DNA from: Bradyrhizobium sp.
GTDB taxonomy: Bacteria; Pseudomonadota; Alphaproteobacteria; Rhizobiales; Xanthobacteraceae
Length of the DNA: 5,064 nt
Assembly: GCA_028290165.1 (NCBI GenBank)
Contig: JAQGKJ010000522.1
Location: 1 to 5,064 of the forward strand
Direction: 5' to 3'
Part shown: positions 1 to 4,858 of the stretch, in pieces
Layout: each line of letters starts with the position of its first letter
Position numbering within the stretch: position 1 is the stretch's first letter
The notes under the pieces: generated by a model
What the model was told of the DNA's origin: nothing
The model's input: the letters and a program-made list of their open reading frames with translations, nothing else
The model's database searches: none
Made by a program: the position numbers and the translations under genes

Positions 1-2
1 AG

Positions 3-608
3 CAGGAGAAGGCCTACCAGCGCGTCGTGGCGCCGTTCGACGGGGTTATCACACAGCGCAATATCGACAACGGCAGCCTGGTTACATCTGGATCGACCTT
101 CATGTTCACGCTGATGCACCCGGACGTAATCCGCACCCAGGTATTCGTGCCGCAGGACGTGGCCTTCGGGGTTGGGCCAGGCGTTGATGCGGTGGTCCGT
201 GTCCCGGAGATTCCGGATCGCGGCTTTCCCGGCAAGGTAACGCGCATTGCGACCGCGCTGCAGCCCGGCAGCCGGACGCTGCTGACCGAGATCGACGTTC
301 CCAATCCGGATGGCGCGCTCAATCCCGGGATTTATTGCACCGTCGAATTATTTATTCCGCGCAAAACGCCGTCGATGATCATACCGGCCGACGCCGTTGT
401 ATTCGATCAGAATGGCCTGCATGTCGCGGTAGTCGAGAAGGGCACCGCCCATCTGCAGAGGATCACGATCGCGCGTGACTTCGGCAAGGAAGTCGAGGTG
501 CACGACGGCGTCAAACCGGGCGATCAGGTCATCCTCAATCCGATGGTGAACCTGGCGGAAGGCAGCAAGGTCGCCGTAAGCAGTGTGCGCAAACCGCAGA
601 CAAGCTAG
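3..608 (+). CDS. RND efflux periplasmic adaptor subunit (membrane fusion protein), 5'-truncated by window edge
   Basis: This is the C-terminal 201 residues of a membrane fusion protein, which would link an inner-membrane RND pump to an outer-membrane channel in the periplasm. The reading frame is open from the first bases, so the true start lies upstream. Visible parts, in fragment numbering, are the second lipoyl half-motif VVAPFDGVI (8-16) followed by the NGSLV turn, a beta-barrel region (about 31-118) with the family-typical stretch LLTEIDVPNPDGALNPG (93-109), and a membrane-proximal domain (about 123-191) with IPADAVVF and VKPGDQVILNP. It ends at TAG 606-608. The missing part would hold the signal peptide, coiled-coil hairpin and first lipoyl half. 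No RND permease follows it, so a pump gene, if linked, must be upstream. The next gene begins 23 nt later, which suggests co-transcription. Family assignment is strong; the exported substrate cannot be told. Confidence 0.93.
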   Translation, partial: QEKAYQRVVAPFDGVITQRNIDNGSLVTSGSTFMFTLMHPDVIRTQVFVPQDVAFGVGPGVDAVVRVPEIPDRGFPGKVTRIATALQPGSRTLLTEIDVPNPDGALNPGIYCTVELFIPRKTPSMIIPADAVVFDQNGLHVAVVEKGTAHLQRITIARDFGKEVEVHDGVKPGDQVILNPMVNLAEGSKVAVSSVRKPQTS

Positions 609-614
609 ACCGTC

Positions 615-622
615 AAGGGGAA
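615..622 (+). promoter_or_regulatory. ribosome binding site of the Pro/Thr-rich protein gene
   Basis: The sequence AAGGGGAA ends 9 nt before the ATG at 632. It is a good purine-rich Shine-Dalgarno and supports that start. It sits inside the 23-nt gap after the adaptor gene, leaving little room for a separate promoter. Confidence 0.65.
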
Positions 623-631
623 CCAATTGCG

Positions 632-1633
632 ATGCGACGCTTGCTGTTCACGACGGTCGCCTTGCTGTTAGGTGCGCACGTCTGCCTGGCGCAGGTGTCC
701 ACCATGGGCAGCACGGCCATGGGCCTTCCATCGACGCCCGGGACGGTCCTGTCCTCTCCGCTCAATGGCCCGAGTCCGTTCTCGGCTGCAACCCAGCCGG
801 GCGTTCCTGACACGACGCTGGCGCCGGTACCGCTGGCTTCAGACCCTACGACGCCGGGAACGGTCGTGACCTGTGCCAGCCCCTTAGGGCAAATCACGCC
901 TGCCACGCCGGGTGTGCCGGTCACTTCCGTATCTGCAACGGTTGGCACAACCGGAGCGACGCCGTCAGTTTCCGCGGCGCCCACAATATCTTCCGCATCC
1001 ATAACCGGCAGCACGAACGCGCCGCCGCTGGCGCTGTCTGCACAGCCAGGGACATCATTCTTGTCCACATTTCCCGGCTCGACCGTGCCGGCGCCGCCGC
1101 CGCCCACGCCAACGGCTCCGCCTCCGCCTTCCATCACCGCAACTCCCGCCCCGACGATATCGACGGTACCGAGCACAGTCTCCACATCCATCACGGGCAG
1201 CACAGCCACGACGGCGCCATCGACCACGACGATGTCATCGACGACCGCAATGATGCCAGGGACCCCGTTGGGCAGCATTCCCACCTCGATGGGCGGCAGC
1301 ACGATCGGGACCATATCGCCAATCGCCCCGCTCGGCAGCTCATCGTCCACCGTATGCAGTTCCACGCCGGGAGGTCCGCCGACCAACGGGGCAGCCTTGC
1401 CGCTCTCGACGCCGCAAATTCCGGCGAACCCGCCACCCGGCACGATTCAGCCTGACATCACGCAGCTTGCCGGCACCAGCATCGACCCGACCACGGCCGT
1501 GGTGCCGACGCCAAACACATCGGCATGTGCCGAGGGCACGACGATGAATCTGGCGACACCCGGCATGATGGCGCCGGCCAATGCTACGGGTGCCCCTGCA
1601 ACGCCCGGCGTATCGCCTCCATCGGGCTGCTGA
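632..1633 (+). CDS. secreted Pro/Thr/Ser/Ala-rich low-complexity protein of unknown function
   Basis: I do not recognise a functional domain in this 333-aa protein. The N-terminus (MRR, then a hydrophobic run to about residue 17, with likely cleavage after CLA at residue 20) is a Sec signal peptide, so the product should be periplasmic or surface-exposed. The mature part is almost wholly Pro, Thr, Ser, Ala, Gly and Val. TPG occurs six times (starting at 35, 74, 92, 245, 309 and 324), ITGST twice (124 and 187), and there is a Pro-rich segment at 154-166 (APPPPTPTAPPPP). By direct reading, residues 21-333 contain no Lys, Arg, His, Tyr or Trp and only five acidic residues (D60, D71, D275, D285, E301). 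Four mature cysteines (81, 242, 299 and the C-terminal 333) could form disulfides. A good RBS and the signal peptide support the ATG at 632. The 23-nt gap after the efflux adaptor suggests one operon. That this is a real gene is well supported; a role as an envelope or surface polymer is only inference. Confidence 0.85.
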   Translation: MRRLLFTTVALLLGAHVCLAQVSTMGSTAMGLPSTPGTVLSSPLNGPSPFSAATQPGVPDTTLAPVPLASDPTTPGTVVTCASPLGQITPATPGVPVTSVSATVGTTGATPSVSAAPTISSASITGSTNAPPLALSAQPGTSFLSTFPGSTVPAPPPPTPTAPPPPSITATPAPTISTVPSTVSTSITGSTATTAPSTTTMSSTTAMMPGTPLGSIPTSMGGSTIGTISPIAPLGSSSSTVCSSTPGGPPTNGAALPLSTPQIPANPPPGTIQPDITQLAGTSIDPTTAVVPTPNTSACAEGTTMNLATPGMMAPANATGAPATPGVSPPSGC

Positions 1634-1755
1634 CGGGAAAATCGGCTTCCCCGACGCCCTCGTCGCGCAGACCGGCCGACGCGCCAGATCAGTGCCCCAG
1701 TTATGTGCCGTAGGCGGCAGCCTAGCGCTGCAGGCCAATTCTAAAACTCCGTTTA

Positions 1756-1796
1756 TAAAACCCAATTTAATGGTGCGGCCGATTTTCCCCGCCTAT
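1756..1796 (+). promoter_or_regulatory. AT-rich repeated element, copy 1 (possible operator/promoter)
   Basis: This copy shares TAAAxCxCAATTTAATGG, then GCGG, GATTTTC and CCTAT in the same order, with the segment at 4241-4280. The first 18 positions differ at only two bases between copies. Inside is an imperfect dyad TAAA-N6-TTTA (1756-1769). It lies 249 nt before the response regulator start and immediately upstream of the hairpin pair. Placement in front of two separate transcription units fits a shared regulator site or shared promoter, but the bound factor is unknown. Confidence 0.5.
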
Positions 1797-1807
1797 GTTT
1801 TTATCAA

Positions 1808-1854
1808 GCGGCCCCACCGCGCTTGCCCCCGAAGGCGGTGGTCAGATTGGCCGC
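1808..1854. repeat. strong stem-loop A with GCCCCCG loop
   Basis: GCGGCC (1808-1813) pairs with GGCCGC (1849-1854), CCACCGC (1814-1820) pairs with GCGGTGG (1835-1841), and CTT (1822-1824) pairs with AAG (1832-1834). This makes 16 base pairs with one bulged G (1821) and a 7-nt one-sided bulge (1842-1848). The loop is GCCCCCG (1825-1831). There is no following T-run, so it is not a standard intrinsic terminator. It may be an RNA structure, such as a leader element or small RNA, or a palindromic repeat unit. Confidence 0.6.
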
Positions 1855-1855
1855 A

Positions 1856-1916
1856 GAGCGGACGGCGCACGCTCCGCCTTATGCCCCCGAGTGAGGCGGG
1901 CGGCGCTGTCCGGCTC
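1856..1916. repeat. long near-perfect stem-loop B with GCCCCCGA loop
   Basis: I count 25 base pairs. They are GAGC 1856-1859 with GCTC 1913-1916, nine pairs 1860-1868 with 1903-1911 (one G-U), CGC 1870-1872 with GCG 1900-1902, and nine pairs 1874-1882 with 1891-1899 (two G-U). Only A1869, T1873 and G1912 are bulged. The 8-nt loop 1883-1890 is GCCCCCGA, and the 9-mer TGCCCCCGA is shared with stem-loop A, one base away. The flank TATTAAGGG is not a T-run. Single-base bulges and wobble pairs fit a structure kept at the RNA level. Confidence 0.65.
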
Positions 1917-2033
1917 TATTAAGGGTGAAATCCATCAATTGCGCAGGTACTGGATATTATGGCATTGGTCTCGGGTAACCGTACGGTTTCAGGTGTGCGT
2001 CGCTCGGGCACTGCGAATGCTTGCGACGCAGTC

Positions 2034-2038
2034 GAGAG
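2034..2038 (+). promoter_or_regulatory. ribosome binding site deciding the response regulator start
   Basis: GAGAG lies 7 nt before the ATG at 2046. The same frame is open further upstream with an ATG at 1959, but that codon has no purine-rich site before it and would add 29 residues in front of the receiver domain's first strand. Confidence 0.5.
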
Positions 2039-2045
2039 CCAGCTG

Positions 2046-2723
2046 ATGATAAAAGTGCTTCTGATCGAGGACGACAGCGAAACGGCTGAGGAAATTACGG
2101 CCGAACTGGCCGAGCGCGGTTTCGAAGTCGAATGGTCGGCCGACGGCATCGAAGGCCTCGACAAGGCGCGGTCACTGCGGCCCGACGCCATGATCGTCGA
2201 TCGCCTGTTACCGGGAATGGACGGCCTCACGGTGATTGAAGCCTTGCGAAAGGATCAAGTGCGCACCCCGGTGCTGGTACTGAGTGCGCTCGGCGCCGTG
2301 GACGACCGGGTGCGCGGATTGCGGATGGGCGGCGATGACTATCTCACCAAACCGTTTGCAATCGTGGAACTGGTTGCCAGGGTGGAAGCCCTTTTGCGCC
2401 GGCCGTCGGAATCCCGTGAGACGACGCTCCGGGTAGGGCCGCTGGAACTCGATCTGATCGAGCGCACTGCCAAGCGCGGCGATCGCGCGATCGACCTGTT
2501 GCCACGCGAATTCCGGCTGCTTGAATATATGATGCAGCGCAGCGATCAACTGCTGACGCGGGCCATGCTACTGGAGGAGGTCTGGAACTACAAATTCGTT
2601 CCCGCAACCAATCTCGTCGACGTGCATATGGGCCGTCTGCGCCATAAGGTGGACGGGCCCGATGAAACCCCTATGATCCATAATGTCCGCGGTGCCGGGT
2701 TTATTCTTCGCGCCGGGTCGTAA
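2046..2723 (+). CDS. OmpR/PhoB-family DNA-binding response regulator
   Basis: This 225-aa protein is the usual length for an OmpR-type transcription factor activated by phosphorylation from its partner kinase. The receiver domain spans about 1-115. It has the acidic pair D9/D10 after the first strand (VLLIEDD), the phosphoacceptor D52 in MIVDRLLPGMDG, the switch residue S80 in VLVLSALG, and the invariant K102 in YLTKPFA. The winged-helix DNA-binding domain covers about 128-223, with LLPREFRLLEYM, the recognition helix region NLVDVHMGRLRHKVD, and the closing hairpin VRGAGFIL. I chose the ATG at 2046 because MIKVLLIEDD is the normal receiver N-terminus and an RBS precedes it. The kinase gene follows directly. 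All key residues are present, so it should be functional. The signal and target genes are not determined by sequence. The nearby repeated AT-rich element at 1756-1796 is a candidate for autoregulation, by inference. Confidence 0.95.
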   Translation: MIKVLLIEDDSETAEEITAELAERGFEVEWSADGIEGLDKARSLRPDAMIVDRLLPGMDGLTVIEALRKDQVRTPVLVLSALGAVDDRVRGLRMGGDDYLTKPFAIVELVARVEALLRRPSESRETTLRVGPLELDLIERTAKRGDRAIDLLPREFRLLEYMMQRSDQLLTRAMLLEEVWNYKFVPATNLVDVHMGRLRHKVDGPDETPMIHNVRGAGFILRAGS

Positions 2724-2793
2724 CTTTCGGATGGTTCCGACGGAAATGCGCCTCGGGTGGCGTCAGGCAGAGCTACCGGGCGGCGACAATCCG

Positions 2794-4161
2794 ATGCGTC
2801 AACCGCAATTCATACGCTCGAACACCTTTCACTGGGCCCTTATGGTGGCCGGGGTGTTCGCGGTTTTCGTCATCGTGCTGTTCGGGTTCATTTACTGGAA
2901 GATCGACGACTATCTGACCGAGCGATCCGACCGTGTGATCAGCGTGGAACTGGACAGCATTTCCGGCCTGTCGCCCGAGCGCCGGCTCCAGGCAATCGAC
3001 GAGAAGTTGAGACAGGATCCCCGAGGGGTACAGCTCGCGGCGATATTTGGCGCCGACGGTCGCCGCATCACCGGCAATCTGGAAAGCGTGCCACCGCATC
3101 TGCGGATCGACGCCCCCGCGCAGGGCACCGACATCATCAGAACGGATCGAAACGGCAGGGAACACCAGACCATCCGTGCGATCGCCCGGCGCATGCGAAA
3201 CGGCGACCTGCTCGTGCTCGGACGAAATGTGGATGAGGCCGGCGAAATCTCGCACGTTGTCGGGCAGGCGCTTGCGCTCGGCCTGCTGCCGGCCTTGTGT
3301 CTTTGCCTGTTGGCTGGCGCGTGGCTCAGCGTGCGCGCCCAGAAGCGGGTCGAGGAAGTCAACCAGCGGGTTCAGCGCATTATCGCCGGCGATCTGAGCG
3401 AACGGCTTCCGCACCGTAACGTCGACGAGCCGTTCTCCAGGCTCGCCGCCATTGTCAACGGCATGCTCGATGAAATGGAAACCATGATCCACGCGCTCGC
3501 CGGCGTCGGCAACGACATCGCCCACGACCTGCGAACGCCGCTGACGCGCGCGCGGCTTGCGCTGGAGCGCGGCCGCACCAACGCAACCACGCTGGGGCAG
3601 CTTCAGACGGTTGCCGACAAGGCGATCGCGGGCATCGATCAGTCGCTGGCGATCATTACCGCGCTATTGCGTCTCGCCGAGATCGAAAACAGCCGGCGCT
3701 CCGCGGGCTTTGGCAGCATCCCCTTGCACGAAATGCTGCGCGAGGTGTGTGACATCTACGAACCGATCGCCGAAAACAAGAATATCACGTTGCATGTCGA
3801 GGTAACGCATCGGCTTAGCGTGCGCGGCGATCGGGACTTGCTGATCGAGGCGGTTGCCAATCTTGTCGACAACGCTATCAAGTTTACCCCCGAAGGCGGC
3901 AGGGTCGATATCGAGTTGTTACGCTGGAAGGCCGAAACCATTGTGCGTGTGACGGACACCGGCTGCGGCATCAACGAGCAGGAGCGCGAGGCGGTGCTGC
4001 GGCGTTTCTACCGCTCCGACAAGATACGCAATACGCCGGGTGTGGGGCTTGGCCTGAGTTTGGTGGCGGCGATCGTGAAGCTGCACGGCTTCCGGTTGGC
4101 GATTGAGTCCGGCTCGGGATGCCGGGTGGAGATTATTTGTCCTGACCCGCGGGCGAGCTGA
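2794..4161 (+). CDS. HAMP-domain sensor histidine kinase, partner of the preceding regulator
   Basis: From the ATG at 2794 this is a 455-aa inner-membrane kinase. It has a first membrane helix at about 15-35, a periplasmic sensor loop of about 120 residues with no recognised fold, a second helix at about 157-180, and HAMP at about 178-232. The dimerisation/phosphoacceptor domain has the H-box NDIAHDLRTPL with H244. The ATPase domain has the N-box NLVDNAIKFTP (356-366), G1 DTGCGI (388-393), F-box RRFYRSD (403-409) and G2 GVGLGLSLV (416-424). All catalytic boxes are intact. The start is uncertain: the frame is open upstream, with ATGs at 2746 (22-nt gap after the regulator stop), 2731, and 2683 (41-nt overlap with the regulator gene). 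I prefer 2794 because it gives a short N-terminus (MRQPQFIRSNTFHW) before the first helix, as is normal, though its RBS (GGGCGG, 2778-2783) is only fair. It is co-transcribed with the regulator by position. The signal sensed is unknown. Confidence 0.92.
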   Translation: MRQPQFIRSNTFHWALMVAGVFAVFVIVLFGFIYWKIDDYLTERSDRVISVELDSISGLSPERRLQAIDEKLRQDPRGVQLAAIFGADGRRITGNLESVPPHLRIDAPAQGTDIIRTDRNGREHQTIRAIARRMRNGDLLVLGRNVDEAGEISHVVGQALALGLLPALCLCLLAGAWLSVRAQKRVEEVNQRVQRIIAGDLSERLPHRNVDEPFSRLAAIVNGMLDEMETMIHALAGVGNDIAHDLRTPLTRARLALERGRTNATTLGQLQTVADKAIAGIDQSLAIITALLRLAEIENSRRSAGFGSIPLHEMLREVCDIYEPIAENKNITLHVEVTHRLSVRGDRDLLIEAVANLVDNAIKFTPEGGRVDIELLRWKAETIVRVTDTGCGINEQEREAVLRRFYRSDKIRNTPGVGLGLSLVAAIVKLHGFRLAIESGSGCRVEIICPDPRAS

Positions 4162-4185
4162 CAGGACCGGCCTGGTTCATCCGAG

Positions 4186-4219
4186 CGGAGAAGCCGAGAT
4201 CGCTGCCATCTCGCCTCCG
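4186..4219. repeat. hairpin 24 nt after the kinase stop codon
   Basis: CGGAG (4186-4190) pairs with CTCCG (4215-4219) and CGAGAT (4195-4200) pairs with ATCTCG (4208-4213), around a 7-nt loop with a 4/1 internal loop between the stems. No T-run follows, so intrinsic termination is doubtful. It may stabilise the 3' end of the regulator-kinase mRNA. Confidence 0.4.
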
Positions 4220-4240
4220 AAGACAGGTGGCGCGTGCCGC

Positions 4241-4280
4241 TAAATCGCAATTTAATGGCGCGGGCAGATTTTCAACCTAT
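4241..4280 (+). promoter_or_regulatory. AT-rich repeated element, copy 2 (possible operator/promoter)
   Basis: This is the second copy of the element at 1756-1796. It matches as TAAATCGCAATTTAATGG, then GCGG, GATTTTC and CCTAT, with single-base spacing changes between blocks. Here the dyad is perfect: TAAAT-CGCA-ATTTA (4241-4254). It lies 138 nt before the BA14K-like start. Two copies in front of different transcription units suggest co-regulation; the regulator is not known. Confidence 0.5.
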
Positions 4281-4405
4281 CTGCAGCGGATTGCATCCGA
4301 GCATTAAGAACGCAGTTTGAGATTCGCGTTTTCGAAAATCACGCCGACTTGAACGCAGCTGCCCGATCTCCGAAAAGCCGCCAATCTCGCCACCGATCGA
4401 TACGT

Positions 4406-4411
4406 GGAGAA
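4406..4411 (+). promoter_or_regulatory. ribosome binding site of the BA14K-like gene
   Basis: GGAGAA lies 7 nt before the ATG at 4419, close to ideal. It overlaps an in-frame GTG at 4404, so the ATG is the start and the GTG is not. Confidence 0.75.
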
Positions 4412-4418
4412 ACAGACC

Positions 4419-4730
4419 ATGACCAGGCAAAAAATCCTCAGCGCGGCAGCTATCTTGTCAATGATGACGGCAACGCCGGTGTTCGCGCAGGCGGCTATCC
4501 AGGAGCCAGGCTTGTTCGCATTCTATCATCCCAACGCAGATATTCTGAATGCCGGCCGGCCGACGCCGGGTGAAGCCGCAAGCGCCATGGCGGCAGTACC
4601 GCACAGCAGCCGCGGCGCCTATGCCGCCATGGACGCTAACGCCTCTTCTTGCGCCCAGCGTTACCGGTCCCACGACCCCGCGTCAGGCACCTTCCTCGGC
4701 CATGATGGCCGCCGGCATTCGTGCAGGTGA
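4419..4730 (+). CDS. small secreted BA14K-like protein
   Basis: This 103-aa protein has a clear signal peptide: MTRQK, then a hydrophobic stretch, with likely cleavage after VFA at residue 23. The C-terminal 26 residues (78-103) start CAQRYRSHDPASGTFLG and end HDGRRHSCR. They match the BA14K family signature, named after a Brucella 14-kDa immunoreactive protein, including the paired cysteines C78 and C102, which may form a disulfide. In the family this motif is usually CxxRYRSYDPxSGTYLGxDGxRHxC; here His replaces Tyr at 85 and 95. The middle part (24-77) is Ala/Pro-rich without a recognised domain. It is probably periplasmic or surface-located. A near-ideal RBS sets the start, and a terminator follows within 16 nt, so it is likely the last or only gene of its transcript. 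The repeated element upstream hints at shared control with the regulator gene. The molecular function of the family is poorly known. Confidence 0.88.
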   Translation: MTRQKILSAAAILSMMTATPVFAQAAIQEPGLFAFYHPNADILNAGRPTPGEAASAMAAVPHSSRGAYAAMDANASSCAQRYRSHDPASGTFLGHDGRRHSCR

Positions 4731-4745
4731 CGCGACGAAACGAAA

Positions 4746-4776
4746 GAGGGCGGCCAGACGGGCCGCCTCGTTCTTT
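4746..4776 (+). terminator. rho-independent terminator after the BA14K-like gene
   Basis: GAGG (4746-4749) pairs with CCTC (4766-4769) and CGGCC (4751-4755) pairs with GGCCG (4761-4765), with one bulged G at 4750 and a 5-nt loop. The stem is followed by GTTCTTT and more pyrimidines. It begins 16 nt after the stop codon, as expected for termination of this transcript. Confidence 0.8.
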
Positions 4777-4819
4777 CTCATACCTCTTCGTGCTTGCGGA
4801 GATCGCGGGCATGATCCGA

Positions 4820-4835
4820 TAGCTAGCTAGCTAGC
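4820..4835. repeat. (TAGC)4 tetranucleotide repeat
   Basis: There are four perfect tandem copies of TAGC, containing three overlapping GCTAGC palindromes. It lies in non-coding DNA between the BA14K terminator and the 3' end of the minus-strand gene. CTAG is generally scarce in proteobacterial genomes, so three in 16 nt stands out. Confidence 0.8.
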
Positions 4836-4858
4836 AGCTGGCCAAGGGCCGATTAGCC

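Larger units (their letters stand above)
1634..2045. other. 412-nt intergenic region upstream of the response regulator gene
   Basis: I see no convincing protein gene here. The open frames crossing it lack family resemblance and RBS support. From left to right it holds two mutually exclusive short hairpins (TAGGC 1711-1715 with GCCTA 1720-1724, or GCAGC 1717-1721 with GCTGC 1727-1731) just after the upstream operon, an AT-rich element at 1756-1796 that recurs at 4241-4280, and two strong hairpins at 1808-1916. About 130 nt of leader then precede the regulator start. I could not assign a confident -35/-10 pair. Confidence 0.6.
4162..4418. other. 257-nt intergenic region upstream of the BA14K-like gene
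   Basis: No protein gene is supported here. It contains a two-part hairpin just after the kinase stop (4186-4219), the second copy of the AT-rich element (4241-4280), a small hairpin CGGAT/ATCCG (4287-4291 with 4295-4299), the 10-bp palindrome TTTTCGAAAA (4329-4338), and the RBS of the next gene. A promoter for the BA14K-like gene must lie here if that gene is not read through from the kinase operon. Confidence 0.55.

Noticed and set aside
613..1443. Long minus-strand open frame opposite the Pro/Thr-rich gene
   Set aside because: It is a shadow of the low-complexity plus-strand gene: Val/Gly-rich, no RBS or domain, while the plus strand has a signal peptide and a good RBS.
1525..1713. Open frame overlapping the end of the Pro/Thr-rich gene in another frame and continuing past its stop with a Ser/Pro-rich tail, possibly a frameshifted C-terminus
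   Set aside because: The main frame keeps its typical composition right up to the stop and ends in Cys like a natural terminus. The alternative frame is Arg/Cys/Asp-rich before that point, and only a short tail after it looks similar in composition.
1771..1787. Sigma-54 promoter in the repeated element, starting at TGGTGC or TGGCGC
   Set aside because: The conserved TGGCAC/TTGC pair with 5-nt spacing is not present in either copy; only the first GG dinucleotide fits.
1581..1922. 113-codon open frame through the twin hairpins and the intergenic region
   Set aside because: It is Arg/Pro-rich with no recognisable motif, no signal peptide and no RBS, and it is explained by GC-rich palindromic DNA being stop-poor.
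1959..2045. N-terminal extension of the response regulator from the ATG at 1959
   Set aside because: There is no RBS before it, and the 29 extra residues precede the normal first strand of a receiver domain; GAGAG supports the ATG at 2046.
4307..4330. General-stress sigma factor (EcfG-type) promoter upstream of the BA14K-like gene: AGAAC then CGTT
   Set aside because: The -35 block differs from GGAAC and the spacer is 15 nt instead of 16-17, so the match is too weak to claim.
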